A stretch of 64,000 bases of DNA, taken from Plantibacter flavus (GTDB taxonomy: Bacteria; Actinomycetota; Actinomycetes; Actinomycetales; Microbacteriaceae). Position 1 is the stretch's first letter. Every line of letters begins with the position of its first letter. The position numbers and the translations under genes were made by a program. Shown piece after piece: positions 1-6,426 of this stretch. The DNA lies in assembly GCF_002024505.1 (NCBI RefSeq), contig NZ_CP019402.1, forward strand, positions 3,720,001-3,784,000, in the 5' to 3' direction. Below the pieces are notes generated by a model that searched no databases, had not been told where the DNA came from, and saw nothing but the letters and a program-made list of their open reading frames with translations.

Positions 1-248
1 ACATCGAGCTGCGGCCGGCCGCGATCAAGGCGCTCCGCAGGATCGACCATCAGGACCAGCGACGCATCCGGGCCGCGATCGCTCTGCTTGGGGAGAACCC
101 GCGCCCGCCGAGTGCCACGGCGTTGCAAGGACGCCCCGGCTTCCGTGTCAGGGTGGGTGACTATCGGATCGTGTACACGATCGATGACGGTGTGCTCCTC
201 GTGGTCGTCATCACGCTCGGCCATCGGAGCGACGTCTACCGGGGCTGA
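1..248 (+). CDS. RelE/ParE-family toxin, 5' end outside window
   Basis: The reading frame is open from the window edge to TGA at 246-248, leaving about 81 C-terminal residues. The segment shows the RelE/ParE pattern: an N-terminal stretch like IELRPAAIKALRRI, then GRPGFRVRVGDYRIVYTIDD, a hydrophobic strand LLVVVITLGHR and the ending SDVYRG. The family cleaves ribosome-bound mRNA or inhibits gyrase and is normally paired with an upstream antitoxin, which would lie outside the window. No antitoxin follows it here. Family assignment is strong; mRNA interferase activity is inferred. Confidence 0.8.
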   Translation, partial: IELRPAAIKALRRIDHQDQRRIRAAIALLGENPRPPSATALQGRPGFRVRVGDYRIVYTIDDGVLLVVVITLGHRSDVYRG

Positions 249-316
249 CGTCCGGCGACCTCGTGTCGGCGCCCGCCTCTACGCTGGTGGAGCAGACCCC
301 GAGGAGAGCACCCAGC

Positions 317-1093
317 ATGAAGAAGACTCCCTTGGCGTTGCTCGTCGCGCTCCTTGCAGCCGTCGTGGTGCTCGTCGCGACGCAGGTCGACGGCGGGATC
401 GTGTTCGGCGAGCCGGGGTCACCAGCGCCGACGTCGCTCGCACCCACGCCCGCGGCGGTCAGCCCGAGCGCACGGGCATCGCTCGAGGCCGCCGGTTTCG
501 CCGCCGTGGACGCGTCCGGGCAGTTCGTCGTCTCGGCCGCCGCAGTCGAAGACGCGCTGGCCGACGTCGACACCGCCACCCAGGTGGCCACCGGCTACGA
601 CCGGGACCGGTTCGGTCAGCGCTGGGCCGACATCGACCGCAACGGCTGCGACACCCGCAACGACGTGCTGGCGCGCGACCTCGTCGACGTCACCTTCAAG
701 CCGGGGACCCGCGACTGCGTCGTCCTCACCGGCGTTCTGCACGACCTCTACACGGGGTCGACGATCGACTTCCAGCGCGGTGAGCGGTCGAGTCAGCTCG
801 TGCAGATCGACCACGTCGTGCCGCTCGCGTGGGGTTGGCGTCACGGCGGGAACACGTGGACGGAGCAGCAGCGGGAGCAGTTCGCGAACGACCCGATCAA
901 CCTGCAGGCCGTCGACGGCGCGACGAACTCGTCGAAGTCGGACTCCGGCCCCGGCGATTGGATGCCGCCCGCGGCCGCCTCGCACTGCGAGTACGCGGCG
1001 CGGTTCGTCCTCGTGCTGATGGCGTACGACCTCACGGTCGACGACGCCGACCGCCAGGCACTCACGGGCACGCTGGGCAGCTGCCGGGCGTAG
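317..1093 (+). CDS. Secreted HNH-family nuclease (DUF1524-like)
   Basis: 258 aa from ATG 317, chosen because a GAGGAG ribosome site lies about 10 nt upstream; an in-frame upstream start at 263 would add a non-signal leader. Residues 1-22 (MKKTPLALLVALLAAVVVLV) form a signal peptide or membrane anchor, followed by a Pro/Ala linker. The C-terminal half carries the motif VQIDHVVPLAWGWRHGG, then FANDP.NL and N.SKSD, with paired cysteines. This matches the extracellular HNH/DUF1524 nucleases common in Actinobacteria. Likely role is extracellular DNA degradation. It is monocistronic and probably lies just outside the prophage, left of attL. Confidence 0.82.
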   Translation: MKKTPLALLVALLAAVVVLVATQVDGGIVFGEPGSPAPTSLAPTPAAVSPSARASLEAAGFAAVDASGQFVVSAAAVEDALADVDTATQVATGYDRDRFGQRWADIDRNGCDTRNDVLARDLVDVTFKPGTRDCVVLTGVLHDLYTGSTIDFQRGERSSQLVQIDHVVPLAWGWRHGGNTWTEQQREQFANDPINLQAVDGATNSSKSDSGPGDWMPPAAASHCEYAARFVLVLMAYDLTVDDADRQALTGTLGSCRA

Positions 1094-1110
1094 CGACGTG
1101 TGGGAGCCGC

Positions 1111-1184
1111 ACGAGAAGAGGACGAACGCCCGAGAACCGGACGTTTTATGCGATTCCATCCGCTTCTCGCGCCGATATCCTGCT
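1111..1184. repeat. REP-like imperfect hairpin, copy 1
   Basis: A degenerate hairpin (arm with CGCCCGAGAACCGGAC, other arm with TTCTCGCGCC and TCCTGCTG). It closely resembles the element at 26821-26892, which has perfect arms. It lies in the gap after the nuclease gene. Probably two copies of one palindromic element. Confidence 0.55.
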
Positions 1185-1199
1185 GGCAGGCGGCATGAA

Positions 1200-1229
1200 A
1201 AAAGCGGCCCACCGAAGTGGACCGCTTTT
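1200..1229 (-). terminator. Orphaned tRNA-Arg terminator (left of attL)
   Basis: Arms 1200-1212 and 1217-1229 (AAAAGCGG...CCGCTTTT) with a CGAA loop and flanking A/T tracts form an intrinsic terminator for leftward transcription. It sits directly downstream of the tRNA-Arg 3' fragment in attL. It was therefore the tRNA's own terminator before the phage separated the two. Confidence 0.7.
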
Positions 1230-1233
1230 CACA

Positions 1234-1270
1234 ATGTGCGCCCGAAGGGATTCGAACCCCCAACCTTCTG
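1234..1270. repeat. attL: attL core (37-bp direct repeat, tRNA-Arg 3' end)
   Basis: These 37 bases are identical to 18497-18533. They are the 3' part of tRNA-Arg on the minus strand, from the 3' side of the anticodon stem to the discriminator base, plus 3 bases. The sequence diverges immediately on both sides (1233 versus 18496, 1271 versus 18534). The integrase gene begins 415 bp inside this boundary. Confidence 0.95.
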
Positions 1271-1385
1271 GTTGGGAGTCGATGCGACCCGCGAACGAGG
1301 CACGTCTAGCGTAATGGAGCTGTCAAACGGAGCCGCCAGCCTAGGGCTTCTCCTCATCCTGGCGCTGCGGTCGGTGAGCGCGTGA
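1271..1385 (+). other. Phage-form repressor C-terminal extension (38 codons, silent in prophage)
   Basis: Joining 18533 to 1271, as in the excised circle, keeps the repressor frame open: TGG at the junction, then 37 more sense codons to TGA at 1383-1385. The extension ends in a hydrophobic stretch and the residues LALRSVSA. In the prophage this segment is severed from the repressor and has no start of its own. The stop lies 5 bp from the end of the convergent gene at 1391, so the layout is tight. Translation in the phage form is inferred. Confidence 0.65.
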
Positions 1386-1390
1386 GCAGG

Positions 1391-1603
1391 TCAAACAGCG
1401 AGACCCACGAAGAGCCCTACGAGAGCAACTACTGCTCCGCTCACGGTGAGAGCGAGCGTTCCGCGCCCAGCCGTCGGGATCGTGTACAGGCCGGAGCCGG
1501 GCGTCTTCTCACGCATTCGCCCCGTGTAGGTGATCACCCCTCCTACGACGGTCAGGGCGAATCCGATGATGCCAAGGGCGATTGCGAGAGTGATCATGCG
1601 CAC
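1391..1603 (-). CDS. Small two-helix membrane protein of prophage, near attL
   Basis: 70 aa from GTG 1603 (or 68 from ATG 1597). Two clear transmembrane segments occur, roughly residues 4-26 and 48-68, joined by a short basic loop (GRMREKTPG). It lies between attL and the integrase and is transcribed convergently to the phage-form repressor tail. The opposite-strand frame at 1382-1642 is polar and looks like a shadow. The position suits a lysogenically expressed gene, for example superinfection exclusion, but nothing in the sequence proves function. The ribosome site is weak. Confidence 0.5.
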   Translation of the reverse strand: MRMITLAIALGIIGFALTVVGGVITYTGRMREKTPGSGLYTIPTAGRGTLALTVSGAVVALVGLFVGLAV

Positions 1604-1685
1604 AGCGTAGCCCTGCCCTCATTGACCGATATCGAGTCGTGATGAACGCCCCCGCCGATGCCCCCTTTTCAGCGGGGAGGCTGTC

Positions 1686-2555
1686 GTGATGATTACCGCA
1701 CCATGGATCCAAGCCATTGACCAGTTCTGCATCGCCCAACGTTCGGCGGGCCTGCGCGAGACGAGCATCCGGGCTCGCCGCGAGCATCTCCAGCATCTCG
1801 CACGCCGGGTCGATGTCGGCCCGTGGGAGGTCACCAAGCACATCCTCGTGCAGTACACCGGCTCGCAGTCGTGGATGCCCGAGACCCGGCGAGGACGCCG
1901 ATCGACGTTCGCCGAGTTCTGGAAGTGGGGCAAGCGCTTCGGCTACGTGGACCGCTCGCCGGTCAAGGCCCTCCCGAAGGTGAAGGCCACGAAGGGCAAG
2001 GCCAGGCCGATCCCGGAGCCGCTCTACCGGCAGTCGCTCGCGCGCGCCGATGACCGGACGGGCCTCATGCTGCGCCTGGCGCACGATGCCGGGATGCGGC
2101 GCGGCGAGATCGCCGTCGTCCACTCCCGGGACCTCGCCGAGGATCTCCTCGGCTGGTCGCTCCTCGTGCACGGCAAGGGCGGCAAGCTCCGCGTCGTCCC
2201 CCTCACTCGTCGGCTCGCGCTCGATCTCCGTGCCCTCGGCGAGGGCTACGCCTTCCCGGGCGCGATCGACGGGCACCTGTCGGCGCGCCGGGTCGGCGAG
2301 CTGGCGATCGACGTGCTCCCGGACGGCTGGACGATCCACAAGCTCCGCCACAGCTTCGGCACGAGGGCACTCAAGGAGAGCGGCGGCAACGTCCTCATCG
2401 TGCAGGAACTCATGGGGCACGCCTCAGCCGACACGACGCGGATCTACACCGAGATCGACCCCGACGACGTGCGCGCCGTGGTCGATTCGGCCTACGACAA
2501 AAGTGTCAACGCTGGGTTGACACCGAAATTAAGACTCCTGGAGGGCGTGGCATGA
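1686..2555 (+). CDS. int: Prophage tyrosine integrase
   Basis: 289 aa with an N-terminal SAM-like core-binding domain (about 1-100) and a C-terminal catalytic domain. Catalytic motifs are visible: the first Arg in DAGMRRGEI, HKLRHSFGT (His-x-x-Arg), LMGHASADTT and the nucleophile region TRIYTEI. GTG 1686 and ATG 1689 are both possible; GGGGAGG lies 6-9 nt upstream. It is the first gene inside attL and should recombine the 37-bp core in tRNA-Arg. In the circular phage it would lie just downstream of the repressor. Its C-terminus (LLEGVA) is small and non-polar. Confidence 0.93.
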   Translation: MMITAPWIQAIDQFCIAQRSAGLRETSIRARREHLQHLARRVDVGPWEVTKHILVQYTGSQSWMPETRRGRRSTFAEFWKWGKRFGYVDRSPVKALPKVKATKGKARPIPEPLYRQSLARADDRTGLMLRLAHDAGMRRGEIAVVHSRDLAEDLLGWSLLVHGKGGKLRVVPLTRRLALDLRALGEGYAFPGAIDGHLSARRVGELAIDVLPDGWTIHKLRHSFGTRALKESGGNVLIVQELMGHASADTTRIYTEIDPDDVRAVVDSAYDKSVNAGLTPKLRLLEGVA

Positions 2556-2797
2556 GTGTTGAGACGGACGAATTCCTCGCCATGGTGAGGCGAATGATCC
2601 GACGGGCCGGAGAGCGCGTCGGGGACGCCGACGAGCCCGAACTCGCCCAACTCGTGGCCTTGCGCGACGACCTGGAGCGAGCGATCGCCACTGCGGCCAC
2701 CGGCCAGCGCTCGATTGGACGGTCGTGGGCGGAGGTCGCCCGAGGCCTCGGGACCTCGCGGCAGGCCGCACACGCCCGGTACGCGGCACGTCAGTAG
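2552..2797 (+). CDS. Small helix-turn-helix protein downstream of int
   Basis: 81 aa, starting in an ATGA overlap with int, so translationally coupled. The C-terminus (GRSWAEVARGLGTSRQAAHARYA) is a helix-turn-helix of a type seen in short actinobacterial and phage DNA-binding proteins. The N-terminal half is helical and charged. It could be a recombination directionality factor or a regulator of the integrase operon. No catalytic motif is seen. A strong terminator follows. Confidence 0.7.
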   Translation: MSVETDEFLAMVRRMIRRAGERVGDADEPELAQLVALRDDLERAIATAATGQRSIGRSWAEVARGLGTSRQAAHARYAARQ

Positions 2798-2806
2798 CGG
2801 CACGAG

Positions 2807-2839
2807 CAACGCCCCTCGCCGGGTTGGCGAGGGGCGTTG
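2807..2839. terminator. Bidirectional terminator between int and late operons
   Basis: A perfect 14-bp stem (2807-2820 and 2826-2839) with a GGGTT loop lies between the rightward int operon and the end of the leftward late operon. Confidence 0.8.
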
Positions 2840-2847
2840 TGCTGTCC

Positions 2848-3048
2848 TCAGGCGGCGTGTGCGCCACGCTTCGGGGTGTTGGCGAGGGCCAGGCCTCCAG
2901 TGACGCCGAGGACGGCACCGGCTGCGACGACCCACAGGCCCGCCTCAGCGGCGTCGAGGACCCCTCGGATGACGAGGATCGGCGCTGCGGCTACGGCGAT
3001 GCCGTAGGCCCACTGTCGGACGCCCACGGGGACGTTGGGGAGCTTCAT
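2848..3048 (-). CDS. Holin-like small membrane protein
   Basis: 66 aa with two transmembrane helices (about residues 13-30 and 38-56), short loops and a basic C-terminus (KRGAHAA). It is the last gene of the late operon, overlapping the previous gene by ATGA and close to the endolysin. Size, topology and position fit a class II holin, but holins have no diagnostic residues. Lysis function is inferred from context. Confidence 0.65.
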   Translation of the reverse strand: MKLPNVPVGVRQWAYGIAVAAAPILVIRGVLDAAEAGLWVVAAGAVLGVTGGLALANTPKRGAHAA

Positions 3049-3347
3049 GGTTTCTTCCTTCCTTCGAGGCGGAGGAGCCGCCTGTCCTGTTTGAACTGGG
3101 TCTTGCGGATGAGGCGCACGTCCGATTTCATGCCGCCCACATCCCGGGCGAGGGTCTTGAGGAGATCCGCGTTCTCCTCGTGCTTGTCGTCCAGGTCGTC
3201 GCGGAGGTTCACCTTGTGATGGTTCGCGACCTGTGTGCGGATGCCGTTCACCTTCCGGTTGATGAGCAAGCCGAACACGCCCGCCGCTGCGGCGGCGAGA
3301 GTCGTCGCGCCGCCCTGGATGAGCGAGATGATGACCTGCTCACTCAT
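3045..3347 (-). CDS. Phage membrane protein with coiled coil (lysis module)
   Basis: 100 aa from ATG 3347. An N-terminal transmembrane segment (about residues 9-30) is followed by a charged helical region (DDLDDKHEENADLLKTL) and a very basic C-terminus. It resembles the one-helix, coiled-coil proteins (DUF2746-type) that accompany actinophage lysins and holins. It sits between endolysin and holin-like genes. It could modulate hole formation or act as the holin itself; the two cannot be separated from sequence. Confidence 0.6.
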   Translation of the reverse strand: MSEQVIISLIQGGATTLAAAAAGVFGLLINRKVNGIRTQVANHHKVNLRDDLDDKHEENADLLKTLARDVGGMKSDVRLIRKTQFKQDRRLLRLEGRKKP

Positions 3348-3352
3348 GGCCG

Positions 3353-3670
3353 CTACCCGGCCGCGCGGACGGCCAGGAACCCGGCGTAGTTCACCGAGTA
3401 CTGACGCTCGACCGGCGAGAGTGCCGCGACCGCTGCGGCGCTGTACGGGGCGATGCGCTGCGCCCCGTCGAACTTGAAAATGCCGCGCTTCCGCATGGCC
3501 TCCTGGAAGTCCGACGGCGACATCTCGACCACGGGGACGCCCCGCTTGTTCCCGGCCGCGAACTCGCCGCCGTTGACCGGCCACATCGGCCGGGCCGGGT
3601 CGTCGAGGTCGAGGCCGAACACGCGCGAGTCGGTGCGGTCGGCGGGGTAGGTGTGAACGATGTTTGCCAT
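3353..3670 (-). CDS. Internally initiated C-terminal endolysin fragment (105 aa)
   Basis: ATG 3670 lies in the endolysin frame and is preceded by a perfect AGGAGG at 3676-3681 with a 5-nt spacer. This is a better site than that of the full-length protein. It would yield only the C-terminal domain (MANIVHTYPADRTD...). Separate production of wall-binding subunits from internal starts is known for several endolysins. Here it is inferred from the ribosome site alone. Confidence 0.5.
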   Translation of the reverse strand: MANIVHTYPADRTDSRVFGLDLDDPARPMWPVNGGEFAAGNKRGVPVVEMSPSDFQEAMRKRGIFKFDGAQRIAPYSAAAVAALSPVERQYSVNYAGFLAVRAAG

Positions 3671-4120
3671 GCTGTCCTCCTGATATGGGGTTGGGGCGGG
3701 TTGACCGGCCATGGGACCGCCCGCCATGTAGAGAAGTGGATCGACGGCGATGCCGCCGACGTGGTACTCCTGGTGGCCGTGAACGAACCACCCGGCGATT
3801 GATCCCCACGGGCCACCCGTGCGGCCCATCACGCCGATGTCGTCGCCCTGCTCGACCTCGTAGCCGACGCCGACCGCGAGGCGATCCATGTGGGCGATGA
3901 GGCTCTCGGAGCCGTCGGGGTGCGCGATGATGACGCGGAGGCCGTAGGTGCCGGACCATCCTGCGGCGGTGACCTTGCCCGCTGCGGGGGCGACCATGCG
4001 GAGATCCTCGGCGGTCGAATTGCCGTGTCCGATGTCGATTCCGACATGCGGCCGGCTGCGGCCTGCGTCCTCCCCGTGACGGGTGGTGATGCCCCCTCGG
4101 GCGGTCTTGATGAGCTGCAT
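3353..4120 (-). CDS. lysA: M23-family endolysin with C-terminal domain
   Basis: 255 aa from ATG 4120, coupled to the upstream tail gene by TAATG. Residues about 26-125 form an M23/LytM-type peptidase: HVGIDIGHG supplies the first His and Asp ligands, IAHMDRL is the typical following block, and FVHGHQEYHV gives the H-x-H ligand. It should be a zinc endopeptidase cutting peptidoglycan cross-bridges at lysis. After a Pro-rich linker, residues 151-255 form a separate, unrecognised domain, probably wall binding. An internal start with an excellent ribosome site precedes that domain (see 3353-3670). No signal peptide is present, which fits holin-dependent release. Confidence 0.8.
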   Translation of the reverse strand: MQLIKTARGGITTRHGEDAGRSRPHVGIDIGHGNSTAEDLRMVAPAAGKVTAAGWSGTYGLRVIIAHPDGSESLIAHMDRLAVGVGYEVEQGDDIGVMGRTGGPWGSIAGWFVHGHQEYHVGGIAVDPLLYMAGGPMAGQPAPTPYQEDSMANIVHTYPADRTDSRVFGLDLDDPARPMWPVNGGEFAAGNKRGVPVVEMSPSDFQEAMRKRGIFKFDGAQRIAPYSAAAVAALSPVERQYSVNYAGFLAVRAAG

Positions 4121-6426
4121 TAGTTCAGTCCTTTCAGGATGTCGGCGTTGAGTTCGGCGAACGAGGCGGAGCCGATGATCGCGTTCCACTGGGCGAAGGT
4201 GCGCGTACCGAGGGCGGTGTTGAGCTGCTCGAACGGGATGCCCGTGGAGATCTCCGTCAGGGCGACATCGACGATCCACCGCGTCGGGGTGATCGTGTGC
4301 TTGAGGCCGATGATGCGGGCGGTGACGACGAGCTTGCCGCGCTTGACCCGTACCCGGTCGTAGATCTCCAGCGCGAGCGCCTTGCCGGGGTTCTCCTGCG
4401 CGTTCCACTGGAACCCGGTGATCGTGCGGGCGGTGCGGGCGCGCTCGGCGAACACGTCGTTGGCGCGCTCGGCGAGGGCCGACTCGAACCCGGGACCGGT
4501 GTGGATGGTCGTGTCGAGCTGGTCGCCTCGAACGCCCCACCGGTCGATGCCGGTGGCGTCGTCGAACGTTGTGGCGCTGTCGTCGGCGTCCCACCCCTTG
4601 TCGCCGGGCTTGGCTCCGTGCTGCTGGAGCGTGAGCGCGGTGACGAGGCCCTTGGTGTCGAACGATGTGTCGATGTCGGTGTAGGCGAACGTCAGCGGGT
4701 CGCCGAGCTCGGCGGGGTTGTCGGTCCACGAGCCGACGATCTCGTCCGGGGCGGAGTAGGCGCGGAACTGGGCGATGCCGTGGCTGTCCACCCACCAGTA
4801 CGCCCCGGTGCTGTTGCACGCGAGGTCGAAGTGGGACGCGAGCGATCCCTCGTAGACGGTGCTCTGGAGGCGGAAGGGATCGACGCGGCCGGTCTCGACG
4901 ATCGTCACCGGCTGGATCTGCATCGAGAGGAACTGGTTGGGCTGGAAGGCGACCGCTGCGCCGTTGGTGATCTGGACCGTGTGCGTCGTGCCGGTGGCCG
5001 TGAACTGGTAGGTCACGAGAGCGACGCCGTTCGGCGTGAGCGGCAGGGCGGTCGCCGGGCCGACGCCGACCCCGGCGACGCCGATGCGGAGCGAGGGCGC
5101 TGCTGCCGTGGTGTTCTCCCAGATGGTCGCGTTGACGCTCACCCGGTAGGTTGCGCCGGGCGTGAGGCCACGGAGGACCCGCTGGACGCCGAGGGTGCCG
5201 ATCGCCGCGGTGAGTGCGGCCGTGCGGCGGTACAGGACGTACAGGGCGGATCGGCGGGGCCACACGGTCGGCGGGACATCGACGGCGGAGTCCTTGAACT
5301 GTTCGGGCACGATGGAGCCGCTGAGCGCCGTCCACCCATCGACGCCGCTGCGGGTGTAGACCACCCGGGAGGTCGTACCTCGAGGCAGGTCCGTCGGCAC
5401 GGGCGAGGAGGCGGCGAGGCGGCGGATGCGGTCCTCCCAGTTCTCGAACCCGCCTTCGGCGATCGCGCCGTAGCGCTTGGTGTTGGCGAGGGGCTGCACG
5501 TTGTCGGTCGCGAGAAGGGTCGTGAAGATCTGCGACCGGCCGGTGTTCTTGTCCAGCTCCTCGCGCTGCTGGAGATCGACGATCGTGCCGGTGAATACGG
5601 CGTCGGGCTCGGTCGGGAGCATCTCGACGCGGAACCCGGTGACGCTGTACGCGCCGACGTTGCGGGCCGGTCCGGCCGGGAAGGTGATCCGCTTGGTGCC
5701 GAGGACGACCACCGTGTAGATGCCGGTGGTCTCGGCTGCGAGGAACTCGACGGACGGGAGGTCGGTGTACCGGGTGGCATCGACGCGGCGGGGCTCGCCG
5801 ACGTCGATCACCTGATAGTCGGTGAACGTGGACACGGGGCTCCAGAGCACCTGAAACTGCATCGGGACGGCCTCCTCAGCCGACCAGTCGTTCATCCGCA
5901 TACTCACCCGGTAGCGGCGCCCTGTCTGGAGCGAGGCGGCGGGGATCTCCTTCATCTGCCGTGCGCCGCCGCTGTACCCGCTGGAGAAACCGGTGTTGAT
6001 GGTCGTCGGCCCTGCGGTGCCGATCGACCGCCCCACCCAGCTCCAGCGGTTCCCGGCAGGCACCCCGTCGAGCGCGGGGCGGTTCTGCAGCCGGGTCGCC
6101 ACGCTTCCGGCTCCGGCCGACGCCGTCTTGAAAAAGGCGTCGGTCGGTGGCACTGGTTCGGCGAGGGCGATCGCGCCGGGCCGGGCGTTCCGACCGGCGA
6201 TCCGGATAGGGGTGTTGGGGCGGAGCTGCGCGGCAATCTCCAGGTCCATCGCCCCGTAGAGATCGACGGACATGGTGCCGACGGCGATCTGATTGGCGAC
6301 GCCGGTCCGCTTGCCGCCGCGCTGGGCGGTCGCTCGGGTGGCCTTGGATGCGAGGTTCTGCCAGACGCCCGCTGAGTCCTGATAGGCGACATCGAACGAC
6401 TCGACGACGGGCCGTTCCCGGATCAT
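4120..6426 (-). CDS. Minor tail protein / tail tip protein
   Basis: 768 aa from ATG 6426 (ATGA overlap with the tape measure stop). It is rich in beta structure, with repeated carbohydrate-binding-like segments such as LTPGATYRVSVNATIW and LQTGRRYRVSMRM. Its C-terminus resembles distal tail proteins (VDVALTEIS..IPFEQLNTALGTRTFAQWN). Position right after the tape measure and before the endolysin supports a tail tip or host-recognition role. No enzymatic motif was recognised. A much longer in-frame reading reaching into the tape-measure region is a shadow. Confidence 0.75.
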   Translation of the reverse strand: MIRERPVVESFDVAYQDSAGVWQNLASKATRATAQRGGKRTGVANQIAVGTMSVDLYGAMDLEIAAQLRPNTPIRIAGRNARPGAIALAEPVPPTDAFFKTASAGAGSVATRLQNRPALDGVPAGNRWSWVGRSIGTAGPTTINTGFSSGYSGGARQMKEIPAASLQTGRRYRVSMRMNDWSAEEAVPMQFQVLWSPVSTFTDYQVIDVGEPRRVDATRYTDLPSVEFLAAETTGIYTVVVLGTKRITFPAGPARNVGAYSVTGFRVEMLPTEPDAVFTGTIVDLQQREELDKNTGRSQIFTTLLATDNVQPLANTKRYGAIAEGGFENWEDRIRRLAASSPVPTDLPRGTTSRVVYTRSGVDGWTALSGSIVPEQFKDSAVDVPPTVWPRRSALYVLYRRTAALTAAIGTLGVQRVLRGLTPGATYRVSVNATIWENTTAAAPSLRIGVAGVGVGPATALPLTPNGVALVTYQFTATGTTHTVQITNGAAVAFQPNQFLSMQIQPVTIVETGRVDPFRLQSTVYEGSLASHFDLACNSTGAYWWVDSHGIAQFRAYSAPDEIVGSWTDNPAELGDPLTFAYTDIDTSFDTKGLVTALTLQQHGAKPGDKGWDADDSATTFDDATGIDRWGVRGDQLDTTIHTGPGFESALAERANDVFAERARTARTITGFQWNAQENPGKALALEIYDRVRVKRGKLVVTARIIGLKHTITPTRWIVDVALTEISTGIPFEQLNTALGTRTFAQWNAIIGSASFAELNADILKGLN

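Noticed and set aside
1098..1385. Open frame reading through attL (95 codons)
   Set aside because: It joins host sequence left of the core to the phage tail of the repressor. Its N-terminus lies across the host hairpin and terminator, so it is an artefact of integration; only the part after 1270 is meaningful, in the phage form.
1382..1642. Polar 86-codon frame on the plus strand
   Set aside because: Antisense to the two-helix membrane ORF; its polar composition is what an antisense of a hydrophobic gene gives.
4297..6375. Long plus-strand frame opposite the minor tail gene
   Set aside because: Glu/Arg/Gly/Asp-rich shadow of a high-GC gene; no family pattern, and the opposite strand has clear phage gene order and overlaps.
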